Below, in pieces: positions 9,141 to 18,667 of a stretch of DNA of 64,000 bases (position 1 is its first letter; every line of letters starts with the position of its first letter). The notes beneath the pieces were generated by a model, which did not search any database, had not been told where the DNA came from, and saw only the letters and a list, made by a program, of their open reading frames with translations. The position numbers were made by a program, and so were the translations under genes. Source of the stretch: Chitinophaga sp. sic0106 (GTDB taxonomy: Bacteria; Bacteroidota; Bacteroidia; Chitinophagales; Chitinophagaceae); NCBI RefSeq assembly GCF_019219075.1, contig NZ_JAHUWJ010000006.1, positions 310,001 through 374,000 on the forward strand, in the 5' to 3' direction.

Positions 9141-10712
9141 ATGGCAAATGCTGCTACTCCCCGCGTTCGCCGCTCTTTGCGCGAACTGGAAGATCTCTAC
9201 GCCTCAGGCGACATCGCCCCACTTGAAAACCTGATGATAGCCTGGCAAGGCATTAAAGAGCTACCCCCTGATCACCCCGATTCATTTTTTAGTATAGCAG
9301 GCCTTCATGGTGAACCCTTTCGTGATAAAGGCGCCACGGACGGCAATTATTGGGGCGGCTGGTGTAACCACAATAACATCCTGTTTCCCACCTGGCATCG
9401 TGTATACCTGCTTAAACTGGAAGAAGCCCTGCGCAAAATTCCAGGATGCGAAGAGGTAACCTTACCCTACTGGGATGAAACCGAACATGAATCTATCACC
9501 AGAGGCGTACCCTGGTCGCTCACCAATTCTAAGGTTACCATCAAAGGCAAGCTGGTTGATAATCCACTGCTGTCCTATAAATTCCAGGTGGACATCAAAG
9601 ATAATGTTACCACGGATAAATCCATCTATTCCAAACCTGCAGGTACCAGCACAGTGCGTTACCCTTATTCAGGTTTGGTAGGCACTCCGGAAGACAAGCA
9701 AAAATCTGATCAGCATAACGCACAGTTTAACAGCGCTCAGGCCATGCTGCTGTTAAACGACAACGTAGTGGGATGGCTGAATAAAACAATTACCCTTCCT
9801 GATATCGCTGACAGGCTTAAACTGGGCGGGGTAATTATCCTATTTCAAAAATGCCTGGATGCACCTAACTACACCGTATTCTCCAATATCACTTCCTCCG
9901 GCCAGTGGAACAAAGACAATCCTAAAGCCCCTGTTACCGTAGCGCTGGAAACACCACATAACGACATCCATCTGGCTGTTGGAGGATTTAATATTCCCGG
10001 AAAAGACAATCCGGACTTTTCTCCAATCCCCGGAGCCAATGGCGATATGGGTGAAAACGATACCGCCGGTTTCGATCCCATCTTCTATTTCCATCATTGT
10101 AATGTAGACAGGATGTTTTGGGTATGGCAGAAAAAGCATGATCACAGAACAAGCCTGTCTATCATCAACGGCTACCCGGGTACCAGCAGCAGCGATGGTG
10201 GACCAAGTGCCGGCTATGGCCCCAATGAACCACTTACGCTGGATTCTCCGCTAAAACCATTTAAACACAATAACAGCGATAACTATTACACCAGCAACCA
10301 GGTAGTAGATATCGAAAATCAATGCGGCTACACCTACAGTGTGGGATCACTGGACCTTATTACCTGGATGCACGGCGTCACGCTGGCAGCAGAACCGCCT
10401 ACCAACAAATTACGCGTGAGCAATATTAACCGGGGAAATATCTACGGCTCCTTTGTAATCACCGCGTATGCAAATGTGGATGGCCAGGATCATTACATAG
10501 GCCACCAGTCCATACTGAGCCGCTGGAACGTACTGGGTTGCGAAAACTGCCGCGCACACCTGCAGGCAGAAGCATTCTTTAACGTCGATAACCTGGCACA
10601 GAAAAGTAAGGATGTGGCTAATTTTCGTATAGAGGTAACCGGTAGAGAGGAAGCGCAGCCACTGCTCAGTGCCGCCGTAGCCGAAAATACCATCAATATA
10701 GAAATCCTGTAA
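9141..10712 (+). CDS. Tyrosinase (type-3 copper polyphenol oxidase)
   Basis: 523 residues. CuA ligands are visible as H56 (LHG), H77 (CNHNN) and H86 (PTWHRVYL), with the usual nine-residue gap between the second and third. CuB ligands are H273 and H277 (TPHNDIH) plus the FHHCNVDRMFWVW motif (H318/H319). The enzyme would hydroxylate monophenols or oxidise catechols to quinones with O2. The C-terminal ~130 residues form a separate beta-rich domain containing a CENC pair, which may act as the lid domain found in many pro-tyrosinases. There is no signal peptide, so location is uncertain. It sits in a redox gene group with a haem-c protein and a di-haem peroxidase. Confidence 0.95.
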   Translation: MANAATPRVRRSLRELEDLYASGDIAPLENLMIAWQGIKELPPDHPDSFFSIAGLHGEPFRDKGATDGNYWGGWCNHNNILFPTWHRVYLLKLEEALRKIPGCEEVTLPYWDETEHESITRGVPWSLTNSKVTIKGKLVDNPLLSYKFQVDIKDNVTTDKSIYSKPAGTSTVRYPYSGLVGTPEDKQKSDQHNAQFNSAQAMLLLNDNVVGWLNKTITLPDIADRLKLGGVIILFQKCLDAPNYTVFSNITSSGQWNKDNPKAPVTVALETPHNDIHLAVGGFNIPGKDNPDFSPIPGANGDMGENDTAGFDPIFYFHHCNVDRMFWVWQKKHDHRTSLSIINGYPGTSSSDGGPSAGYGPNEPLTLDSPLKPFKHNNSDNYYTSNQVVDIENQCGYTYSVGSLDLITWMHGVTLAAEPPTNKLRVSNINRGNIYGSFVITAYANVDGQDHYIGHQSILSRWNVLGCENCRAHLQAEAFFNVDNLAQKSKDVANFRIEVTGREEAQPLLSAAVAENTINIEIL

Positions 10713-10723
10713 ACATCAACACC

Positions 10724-10754
10724 GGATGCCGCCGTAAAACAGCGGCATCCTTTT
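10724..10754 (+). terminator. Terminator after tyrosinase gene
   Basis: A 9-bp GC-rich stem GGATGCCGC/GCGGCATCC (10724-10732, 10742-10750) is followed by TTTT. It separates the tyrosinase unit from the haem-c protein gene that starts at 10779. Confidence 0.75.
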
Positions 10755-10778
10755 CATCACGCTTAAATTATCAACCAG

Positions 10779-12278
10779 ATGAAAAAGACTTTAATGGTCG
10801 TATTATTCCTGCTGGCCATCACCATAGGCGCTATGGTGATAACCAAAACGCCTGCATCGTTGTTTGCCAAATCCGGTGAAGTAAAAGCAGCTTATGCCAT
10901 CTCCTTTATGAAAAAACCGCCCCATGATATACCTTTAGGGTCGGATGACCTTACCCTGGCCCAATTTGCCTGGAACGAATTCCTGGCACTCAACTGGCGC
11001 TCCAGCTACCTTAATTCCGGCAAGGCTAATCAACGCGGTGAGCCTGATTACGGCTGGACCTATGCAGATGAGAAAAACGGTTATCCTGATCTCGCAGTTT
11101 GGGAAACCTATAATCACCGGGTAGAACTACGCCCGGGAAACGACGTAATGCTGCCTTTCGACAAAGTGCCCGTGTACATATATACTAAACCCGACTTCAC
11201 GGCTGATTTTGGAACAAATACAAATCTGTTTCACAATCTCGACGAAAACAATGAAATCGGTTCCTGTAACATGTATGCACACACGAACTTGTACGGAGAA
11301 CAGCAACAAATACTGTTTCAGGCAAAAGTAAACCGTGCGGAATATGAATACATCCGCGGCCACTACAATACCGCTGAAAAGTTAAAACAGGCTAATATCA
11401 GAACCTACAAAAATATCCAGGCATATAACCAATACTACTATGGTGGCTCCGGTAGCTGCGATTGCCCCGATACGGCCGGGGTGGTATGCCTGCCCTGCGG
11501 TACCGGATCTAATGCGGCGACCAGTAAAGATGAAGAAGGCGCTATTGAAATCAAATCCGCGTGGCGTAAAATGTTACCTGAAGACGGTACTGCGCAGAAT
11601 TACTTTAAGCGGACCGTTATCACTTACCGGCAGGATGGTAACGGAAAAGTAAAGCAAATAAACGATGTGTATCTCCTGATAGGCCTCCATATCATTCACA
11701 AAACCCGCAACTATCCAAACTTTATTTTCGCTACCTGGGAGCACGAGGATGTTACCAAACCACAACAAAGCATTGGTTATGTAAAGCTGGACGACAGTGG
11801 CAGGGAATTCGGCGGGCTCATAGTAGGTTATCCGCGTGTACATGATCCGGTGCAGGCCACTAATCAGGCCAACTACGAAGCACACCGCCTGTTGCGTAGC
11901 GTGACCACAAATTCAGTATGGCAGCACTATAACCTCATCGGCGTACAGGCACAAACCACCAATAACTCCAACAGCACTAACTTCTTCCTGGCAAACTATG
12001 TGATCGAATCAGATACCACCCTGCAAATCTTCCGGGGCTCCAGCATCAATACCCCGATCGACAGTGGCGTCAACATCATCTATAACGGTAAGCAATACTC
12101 CATGGGTGGCTGCCAGGGCTGCCACGGCGTAGCTCAATTCAGGCTGGGCGCCGACTGCTCATTTGTATGTGATACCGTTAATAAACCAGTCGATAATCCG
12201 GATATCGGTCAAAACAGTAGCAAACGTTTAAGATATGAAAGGGCTTTTAGTAAGATACAAAGGCTGAGTATTAAGTAG
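10779..12278 (+). CDS. Exported protein with C-terminal haem-c site (CQGCH)
   Basis: 499 residues. A hydrophobic N-terminal helix (residues ~4-22) serves as signal or anchor. The only CxxCH motif is CQGCH at 445-449, near the C-terminus, so one covalently bound haem c is expected. A second Cys cluster (CDCP...CLPC) lies around residues 223-240 and may be structural or metal-binding. The central part is beta-rich with no domain I can name. The position just after a tyrosinase and before a hydrolase suggests an electron-transfer partner or oxidoreductase acting in the periplasm (inference). Confidence 0.82.
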   Translation: MKKTLMVVLFLLAITIGAMVITKTPASLFAKSGEVKAAYAISFMKKPPHDIPLGSDDLTLAQFAWNEFLALNWRSSYLNSGKANQRGEPDYGWTYADEKNGYPDLAVWETYNHRVELRPGNDVMLPFDKVPVYIYTKPDFTADFGTNTNLFHNLDENNEIGSCNMYAHTNLYGEQQQILFQAKVNRAEYEYIRGHYNTAEKLKQANIRTYKNIQAYNQYYYGGSGSCDCPDTAGVVCLPCGTGSNAATSKDEEGAIEIKSAWRKMLPEDGTAQNYFKRTVITYRQDGNGKVKQINDVYLLIGLHIIHKTRNYPNFIFATWEHEDVTKPQQSIGYVKLDDSGREFGGLIVGYPRVHDPVQATNQANYEAHRLLRSVTTNSVWQHYNLIGVQAQTTNNSNSTNFFLANYVIESDTTLQIFRGSSINTPIDSGVNIIYNGKQYSMGGCQGCHGVAQFRLGADCSFVCDTVNKPVDNPDIGQNSSKRLRYERAFSKIQRLSIK

Positions 12279-12288
12279 TTCAATATAC

Positions 12289-12317
12289 CAACCCTGCATC
12301 AGCACGGTGCAGGGTTG
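12289..12317 (+). terminator. Hairpin terminator after haem-c protein gene
   Basis: A perfect 10-bp stem CAACCCTGCA/TGCAGGGTTG (12289-12298, 12308-12317) is followed only by ACTTT, a weak T tract. Confidence 0.55.
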
Positions 12318-12365
12318 ACTTTCCGGTGGAGGTTTTTTATCTTTAAAAACAAACACCTGAAAATT

Positions 12366-13259
12366 ATGGACCAAAAAAATATTCAGAAAGAAGATATTAG
12401 TCAGGAGGTCTTTGACCTGTATGACGATTACGCCCATAACCGCCTGCCCAGGCGACTATTCATGGAAAAGCTGTCGCTCTACGCAGTGGGAGGCCTTACA
12501 GTGGGCTCCCTGATGAGCTTCCTGATGCCGGATTATAAAGACAGTATCCGCGTGAAAGAAGACGACCCTCGCCTGAAGTCTGAAACCATCACCTACGATT
12601 CACCCAAAGGTGGCGGCAAAATCAAAGGCTTACTCTCCAAACCCGCCGATGCAAAAGGTAAGCTGGGAGGCATTATTGTAGTACATGAAAATCGTGGTTT
12701 AAATCCGCATATTGCCGATGTGGCCCGCAGGGCTGCACTGGCAGGCTTTATCACGCTTGCCCCTGATGCGCTGACCCCTTTAGGTGGTTATCCTGGTAAT
12801 GATGATCAGGGTAGGGAGATGCAAAGCAAACGTGATAGAAATGAAATGTTGGAAGACTTTATTGCAGCATATGAATACCTCCGCCAGCACCCGGATTGCA
12901 ACGGCAAAGTAGGGGTGGTAGGTTTCTGCTTCGGCGGCGCTATTGCCAACCTGATGGCGGTGCGTATTCCTACCCTTGCTGCCGCCGTTCCGTTTTATGG
13001 CGGCCAGCCACCGGTGGACCAGGTGCCGCAGATTCAGGCCCCGCTTCTGATTCAATACGCTGGTCTGGATACCCGCGTAAATGAAGGCTGGCCAGCATAT
13101 GAAGCGGCTTTAAAAGCTAACGGTAAAGCATATACCGCCTATATTTATCCGAACGTAAACCATGGTTTCAATAATGATACTACTCCCCGCTATGATAAAG
13201 AAGCGGCGGACCTTGCATGGAAGCGGACGATTGAATTTTTTAAAGAGAAATTGAACTAA
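12366..13259 (+). CDS. Dienelactone hydrolase family protein
   Basis: The ATG at 12366 gives 297 residues ([10 protein letters not shown]). The upstream in-frame ATG at 12315 lies in the preceding terminator and is unlikely. Residues ~25-55 hold an RR-x-F-M motif and a hydrophobic stretch, suggesting a Tat-like signal or anchor. The alpha/beta-hydrolase triad of dienelactone hydrolases is visible: C188 in GFCFGG, D235 in AGLDTRV, H266 in NHGFNND. Such enzymes cleave lactones in aromatic-ring degradation, and many homologues act on other esters. Placement beside a tyrosinase raises the idea of further processing of oxidised phenols (inference). Confidence 0.92.
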   Translation: MDQKNIQKEDISQEVFDLYDDYAHNRLPRRLFMEKLSLYAVGGLTVGSLMSFLMPDYKDSIRVKEDDPRLKSETITYDSPKGGGKIKGLLSKPADAKGKLGGIIVVHENRGLNPHIADVARRAALAGFITLAPDALTPLGGYPGNDDQGREMQSKRDRNEMLEDFIAAYEYLRQHPDCNGKVGVVGFCFGGAIANLMAVRIPTLAAAVPFYGGQPPVDQVPQIQAPLLIQYAGLDTRVNEGWPAYEAALKANGKAYTAYIYPNVNHGFNNDTTPRYDKEAADLAWKRTIEFFKEKLN

Positions 13260-13267
13260 CCATATAT

Positions 13268-15106
13268 TCACAGCGGCGTAGGTGAGTAGCCCGTCTTTAC
13301 CTGCGCCGTATCATTTAAAGCCCCCAGAAACGCTGCCAGCGCACGTTTTTCCCGCCCGGTCAGCCGCAGTTTATCCCCCGGCAAAGTCTGGTTTTCCGGA
13401 GCAGTGTGCAGCCGCGTACCTCCTCCCTTGTTGTAGAAATTAATCACTTGCTTCATAGAGGCAAACACACCGTTATGCATATACGGTGCGGTGAGCATAC
13501 TGTTTCTTACAGTAGGTGTTTTAAAAGCGTACCTGAAAATAGAAATCGGGTACAGCAGGTACTTACCCTCGTCCGGGTCCAGTGCCGCATGCCTGGCGCG
13601 GGATTCAGGTACTCCCAGTACCTCTGATTCCGGCTCCGCAAAGTAAGGCGGCGCCACGCCATTGAACAGTGGCGCAAAATGACAGGTGCCGCATTTCGCT
13701 TTACCCATAAACACATTAAAACCTTTCTTTTCCTGGCGGGTGAGCGTGGTGGTATCACCATTCATATACTGATCAAAGCGGGAATTTAAGCTGGTAAGGG
13801 ACCGCAGGTAGGATGCCAGCGCATTGGTGATCTGATCGGTGGAAATACCGCCGCTATCTTCCGGGAAGGCCCGGCGGAATAATTGCTGGTAGCCGCTATC
13901 CTGTTGAAAGGCTGCTGCCGCCTGCCGGAGGGAACCATTCATTTCGGCAGTATTATGTACTACGGCAAATACCTGGTCTTCTATAAAGTTAGCACGGGAG
14001 TCATAAAACAGCTTGGATTGAAAACCCACATTTAATAAGGTGGGCGTGTTGCGCGCTACGGTATGTACCCCATCAAATGCGGGACTTTTAGGTACACCAT
14101 CGGAAAATGCCAGCTCCGGTTTATGGCAGGAGGCACAGGAGCGGGTACCATCGCCGGAGAGCCGCACATCCGCGAATAATTGTTTGCCAAGCATTACTTT
14201 TGCGGGCGTTGGATCGGCGGCAGCGCTCGGCGTGTAGCCGTTCGGTTTATAGTAGCCAGTGGCGAATAAATGTGGGGCATCCGGTAAGAGAATGCGCCGT
14301 TCTGGCTCAATCTGAATACCCAGTTGCTGCTGCCATTGCAGGAGCATACTGCTGATAGGATTGGCATAGGTGGTGATGAAATGGAGCCGGTCGAACCGGT
14401 TGAAGTCGGGGTGAGTCAGCAGGTACTGCACAGCGCTTACCAGCAGTAAATCCCTGGTAGTAATCATCTCAGGTGCAGCTATTGCATCATCGTATTGCTG
14501 CAACACCTGGCTGAGCCCTTGCAGCGCTGCGGCTGCCTCCGGCATGGATTGCAGCAGAATGGGGGAGTCGTAGCCGCTGATGCCCAGGGCAATGATACGG
14601 TATACTTCCAGCCGCATGGCGTCAAACAACCATTTATCCTGGAACCCCACCGGGTCCCCGTTGGCAGATAGCTGCCGGAATATAGTGATGAGCTGATCGT
14701 TATATTGAATAAGCGTGTATACGTTGGCGTTAGCATCCTGCAATTTTTCTTCTATCACCTGGAAACCGGCAGGAGGAATAATATCTTTGGAGGATTCCCC
14801 GTCCGCCCAGGGGAGCGCCGGCCCGTTGATACTGCGTGCCAGATGGGGCTGGTAGTATTCTATCAGCAGCTCCACCTTTTTGTACTGCCGCCTGGCTTCA
14901 TAAAAGGCGGCAAGTCGTTCTTTTTGCGGAGCCATTGCACCGAGGGTATGGCTGAATGCCTGCAAGGCCATATAGGTGCTGTCCAGCGCCCCCCGGTAAT
15001 AACTTTCCACGGCCTGCACCGGCGTTCGTTTAGCCTTTGGCGTAGTAAAAGAGAAAAGCAGGCCTGAAACTAAAAAAAGTCTGAAAAATATTTGATTGGT
15101 TTTCAT
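13268..15106 (-). CDS. Di-haem cytochrome c peroxidase family protein with N-terminal helical domain
   Basis: 612 residues. A signal peptide is at 1-22. Residues ~30-260 are an all-helical domain of unknown role (possibly imelysin-like, not certain). The di-haem peroxidase/MauG-like module follows with CASCH at 324-328 and CGTCH at 472-476. Homologues reduce H2O2 with electrons from a c-type cytochrome in the periplasm, or carry out MauG-like oxidations. At about 600 residues it is much longer than the ~330-residue classical enzyme because of the N-terminal domain. The gene is convergent with the dienelactone hydrolase gene, with 8 bp between the stops. Confidence 0.93.
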   Translation of the reverse strand: MKTNQIFFRLFLVSGLLFSFTTPKAKRTPVQAVESYYRGALDSTYMALQAFSHTLGAMAPQKERLAAFYEARRQYKKVELLIEYYQPHLARSINGPALPWADGESSKDIIPPAGFQVIEEKLQDANANVYTLIQYNDQLITIFRQLSANGDPVGFQDKWLFDAMRLEVYRIIALGISGYDSPILLQSMPEAAAALQGLSQVLQQYDDAIAAPEMITTRDLLLVSAVQYLLTHPDFNRFDRLHFITTYANPISSMLLQWQQQLGIQIEPERRILLPDAPHLFATGYYKPNGYTPSAAADPTPAKVMLGKQLFADVRLSGDGTRSCASCHKPELAFSDGVPKSPAFDGVHTVARNTPTLLNVGFQSKLFYDSRANFIEDQVFAVVHNTAEMNGSLRQAAAAFQQDSGYQQLFRRAFPEDSGGISTDQITNALASYLRSLTSLNSRFDQYMNGDTTTLTRQEKKGFNVFMGKAKCGTCHFAPLFNGVAPPYFAEPESEVLGVPESRARHAALDPDEGKYLLYPISIFRYAFKTPTVRNSMLTAPYMHNGVFASMKQVINFYNKGGGTRLHTAPENQTLPGDKLRLTGREKRALAAFLGALNDTAQVKTGYSPTPL

Positions 15107-15190
15107 GTGCTTGGGTATAGGGGCAATTGGCTACCTGAAAAATATAGAATTTTCATCATATTTTTAAGTATAAACCCAAAACGAGCACTA

Positions 15191-17548
15191 ATGAAATCTT
15201 CCCTATCATCTGTATGCAAGGCATTGCTATTGCTATGCCTGTTAATCGGCATGCGACCACCAACCACCCACGCACAAACCAACCTATTGCCATTCGGATC
15301 TACCTGGAAGTACCTGGATAATGGTACCAACCAGGGCACCGCCTGGAGGGCAGCTGCTTTCAGCGATGCCTCCTGGGCCAGCGGTCCGGCGCAGCTGGGC
15401 TACGGCGATGGCGACGAAGCCACAGTGGTCAGCTATGGCAGCAGTTCATCTGCCAAATACATCACCACCTATTTCCGTAAAACATTCAGCGTTACCGGGG
15501 CAGCCGCCTTTACGGGATTTACGTTGGAGTTTAAAAGAGATGACGGCCTGGTGATTTACATCAACGGCACAGAAGTAACCCGCAACAACCTGCCCACCGG
15601 CACCATCAGCTACACCACGTTAGCCACCAATGCCAGCGATGGCGGGGCAACGGTGTTTACGGCCAGCGTAGCACCCGGACTCATCACCGAAGGCAACAAT
15701 ACCATCGCAGTAGAGGTGCACCAAACCAGTGCCAGCAGCAGCGACCTCTCCTTCGACCTGCAACTCAAAGGCAATACTGCCAGCACCATCCCCCAGATCA
15801 TTCGCGGGCCCTACCTGCAAATGGGGAATCAGTCGGCCGTAACGCTGCGCTGGCGCACCGATATCGCCACCACCGGCAAAGTGAAGTATGGCCTGTCTGC
15901 CACCGCACTGAACGACAGCGTAGTACACACTACCTCACTCACCGAACATGAACTCCGCGTTAGCGGACTATCACCGGACACAAAGTACTACTACAGTATC
16001 GGTAACAGTACCAACGTGCTGCAGGCAGGTACGGATAACTACTTTGTAACTGCGCCAACGGCTACAACTACACGTAAAATCCGTATTGCGGCGTATGGCG
16101 ACTGCGGCACCGGCTCAAGTGTACAAACCAATGTACGCAATGCTTACCTCAGCTACATGGGCAGCAATCATACGGATGTATGGCTGCTCCTGGGGGATAA
16201 CGCCTACAACGGCGGATATGATACCGAATACCAGTCCGGGTTCTTTGAGATGTACAAAAATGACCTGCTGAAAAATGTATTGCTGTTCCCAACTCTCGGT
16301 AATCATGATTATGACAACAGCAGTACTCTGCAAACGTCTCATAACATTCCTTACCTCTCTCATTTTACTCTGCCTACAGCCGGCGAATGTGGCGGTGTCG
16401 CGTCAGGAAAAGAGGAATATTATTCGTACGACTACGGCGACGTTCACTTCGTATGCCTGGACTCCTACGGACTGGAAGGAGGCAAGCGTTTCTTTGACAC
16501 TACCAGCACACAGGTACAGTGGCTAAAAAATGATCTCGCTGCCAACAGCCGCAAATGGGTGATCGCATACTGGCACCATCCGCCATATACGATGGGGAGC
16601 CATAACTCCGATACCAACAGCGATCTTACCAGCATCCGCCAAAACCTGATCCGCATTCTCGAACGCTACGGGGTGGATTTGATCCTCAACGGGCATAGCC
16701 ATGATTATGAGCGTTCCTACCTCATGAAAGGGCACTTTGGCCTGGAAAACACCTTTAGCATGGCCACACACGCTGTATCATCCAGCAGCGCTAAATATGA
16801 CGGCACCAGCAACTCCTGCCCGTATATTTCTACCGCTGCCAAAGGGAATCATGGAACAGTATATGTAGTGGCTGGTTCTGCCGGCCAGGTAGGTGGTACA
16901 CAATCCTCCTTCCCGCATGCCTCCTCTTATTACGCAAATGCAACCAACGGTGGCTCCCTCGTGATAGAAGTGGAAGGCAACCGCCTGGATGCCAAATGGG
17001 TGGCCGCCGACAACACCATAAAAGATAAGTTTACTATTCTCAAAGATGTCAATAAAAACAGGGTGGTAAACGCCACCGCTGCACAGCCACTGCTGCTGAG
17101 CGCTTACTGGCCCGGTACTTACGCCTGGAGCACCGGCGCTACCACATCTTCCGTAACAGTAACTCCGGCAGCAGGAACCACCGTATATACCGTGGCCGAC
17201 AACAGCGTGGCCGCCAGCCAGTGCCTGAAAGATACCTTTACGGTAGTAGCTGCACCGGCACTCATGGCCGCTGCCATCAACCTGAAACATGCAGCCCTGG
17301 TGTTTGACCTCGAGGTGTTCCCTAATCCTTCCACCAACGGACGCATTCAGGTAGAAATCAAAAATGATAAACCGCAGCAGCTGGAAATTATCATCGCCGA
17401 TGTTAACGGAAAAGTGCTGCAGGCCGACAAGAGAACCGTGCCGCAAGGTATCACCAGAAAGGAATACAAGCTGCCAAAAGGGATATACTTCGTCACAGGT
17501 ATAAATCCTGCCAATGAAAAAGTTACTAAAAAAGTAGTGGTACAATAA
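15191..17548 (+). CDS. Purple-acid-phosphatase-like metallophosphoesterase, T9SS-exported
   Basis: I choose the ATG at 15191 (MKSSLSSVCK), which gives a clean signal peptide to about residue 28 (THAQ). The earlier ATG at 15092 precedes it with a non-signal segment. Order of parts in the 785 residues: a jelly-roll-like domain (~30-195), an FN3-like domain typical of purple acid phosphatases (~200-285), a metallophosphoesterase domain with GDCG, LLGDNAY, GNHDY, WHHPPY and GHSHDYER metal-binding motifs, a short Ig/PKD-like part, and a C-terminal sorting domain (VFPNPSTNG ... KKVVVQ) of the type IX secretion system. It is therefore probably a surface or secreted phosphatase or phosphodiesterase. 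Confidence 0.94.
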   Translation: MKSSLSSVCKALLLLCLLIGMRPPTTHAQTNLLPFGSTWKYLDNGTNQGTAWRAAAFSDASWASGPAQLGYGDGDEATVVSYGSSSSAKYITTYFRKTFSVTGAAAFTGFTLEFKRDDGLVIYINGTEVTRNNLPTGTISYTTLATNASDGGATVFTASVAPGLITEGNNTIAVEVHQTSASSSDLSFDLQLKGNTASTIPQIIRGPYLQMGNQSAVTLRWRTDIATTGKVKYGLSATALNDSVVHTTSLTEHELRVSGLSPDTKYYYSIGNSTNVLQAGTDNYFVTAPTATTTRKIRIAAYGDCGTGSSVQTNVRNAYLSYMGSNHTDVWLLLGDNAYNGGYDTEYQSGFFEMYKNDLLKNVLLFPTLGNHDYDNSSTLQTSHNIPYLSHFTLPTAGECGGVASGKEEYYSYDYGDVHFVCLDSYGLEGGKRFFDTTSTQVQWLKNDLAANSRKWVIAYWHHPPYTMGSHNSDTNSDLTSIRQNLIRILERYGVDLILNGHSHDYERSYLMKGHFGLENTFSMATHAVSSSSAKYDGTSNSCPYISTAAKGNHGTVYVVAGSAGQVGGTQSSFPHASSYYANATNGGSLVIEVEGNRLDAKWVAADNTIKDKFTILKDVNKNRVVNATAAQPLLLSAYWPGTYAWSTGATTSSVTVTPAAGTTVYTVADNSVAASQCLKDTFTVVAAPALMAAAINLKHAALVFDLEVFPNPSTNGRIQVEIKNDKPQQLEIIIADVNGKVLQADKRTVPQGITRKEYKLPKGIYFVTGINPANEKVTKKVVVQ

Positions 17549-17552
17549 ATGG

Positions 17553-17590
17553 AAAATCCCCCGATGATCACTACCATCGGGGGATTTTTT
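17553..17590. terminator. Bidirectional terminator between convergent genes
   Basis: A 14-bp stem (17553-17566 with 17575-17588) contains CCCCCGATG/CATCGGGGG and ends in a T6-7 run on the plus strand with A4 on the other side. It lies between the phosphatase gene and the minus-strand gene ending at 17604. Confidence 0.85.
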
Positions 17591-17603
17591 TATGACTTGC
17601 GGA

Positions 17604-18044
17604 CTACACCACAACTTTTGTTTTTGAGAGCGAAGCCACGATTACCCAGGTCAGGCAAAATACCACCAGCGCCAGTATTGCCGGGTCACGCATCACGATG
17701 AGGCCAATACTAAAGCCCGACTTAGCAATGCTGAATGGAGTCCAGTACAACAGCACGAGCAGGGCTGTTAAAAGTCCGCTGCGCAGGCCCGTACGCATTA
17801 CACTGGCCCCGGGGGCTAGTGCAGCACCCGTTCTGGCACCCAGCCACCAGCCGCCAATCAGCAATAATGCATAAAACGTTAGGGCGTAAACGTTAGCCTG
17901 CAATGCCACCAACATGGAAATACCCATACTGAAATCATGGGGAAATAATATCTCTATAAAAATTAACTGACCGGCCACTATAATCAGTAAGTGCGATAAA
18001 AGGCCCAGCAGTGCGCCTTTGCGATGTGTTGATAAAATGCTCAT
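17604..18044 (-). CDS. Small four-helix membrane protein, function unknown
   Basis: 146 residues with four clear hydrophobic helices (about 10-30, 42-66, 88-108, 118-140) separated by short loops. No catalytic motif is visible and I do not recognise the family. It is a single-gene unit, divergent from the membrane protein gene at 18216 and convergent with the phosphatase gene. Confidence 0.75.
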   Translation of the reverse strand: MSILSTHRKGALLGLLSHLLIIVAGQLIFIEILFPHDFSMGISMLVALQANVYALTFYALLLIGGWWLGARTGAALAPGASVMRTGLRSGLLTALLVLLYWTPFSIAKSGFSIGLIVMRDPAILALVVFCLTWVIVASLSKTKVVV

Positions 18045-18215
18045 GGAATAGTTGATTATGCATATTCAAACACCTTAGCTTTAAATTTGAACTAGTGCGC
18101 TGTTTATTTAACCGATATTTTAAGGGGTTTCGCCGGTAAAAGTGCCGACTATAACCGATTCGCTGTTTTCCCGGCTAAGGTTTTGGTGCATTTTTGAAGC
18201 CTAATCGCTACGGAC

Positions 18216-18662
18216 ATGCTATATCTCTTTGCTATTCTGCTGACTAACCTGCATTTGATTTATCATCAGGCCACCTCCAAACTGGACCTGTTTCCGCTCA
18301 ATAACATCCGCGCCTATACGACGCCGGAAAACCCCGGTGAAGCAGCCATGAGCTTTTTATCAATGGGATTTCCGGTATTGGCATTACTATCCGGCTACCA
18401 GGTGCTGGTATTAATTGCCTGCCTGGAACTGGCCATTATATTGATCGGAGAAATTTACACCTGGTGGACGCCGTACTTCTTCGGTCCACGGTTTGCCATG
18501 CAAAAGAACTGGTCGGAACTGCACCGCCGCCTGTTCAGTAAAACAATATTCATATTGCCCAACAGAAAAGGCAATCCTGCCCCCAACCTGGAGCACCTGA
18601 TCCTGCACGGTTTAACATTTGCCAGCCTGATAGCCTGTGTAGCCTGCTATGCAGCCTGGTAA
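18216..18662 (+). CDS. Small membrane protein, function unknown
   Basis: 148 residues with an N-terminal hydrophobic segment, a strong membrane helix near 50-82 and a C-terminal one near 128-148. In between is a soluble stretch (TWWTPYFFGPRFAMQKNW) with several aromatic residues and HRR. No motif I can name. A TAAATTTG box at 18082-18089 could be a -7 promoter element, with a leader of about 120 nt. The stop lies 5 bp from the end of the convergent barrel gene. Confidence 0.7.
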   Translation: MLYLFAILLTNLHLIYHQATSKLDLFPLNNIRAYTTPENPGEAAMSFLSMGFPVLALLSGYQVLVLIACLELAIILIGEIYTWWTPYFFGPRFAMQKNWSELHRRLFSKTIFILPNRKGNPAPNLEHLILHGLTFASLIACVACYAAW

Positions 18663-18667
18663 AGTGT

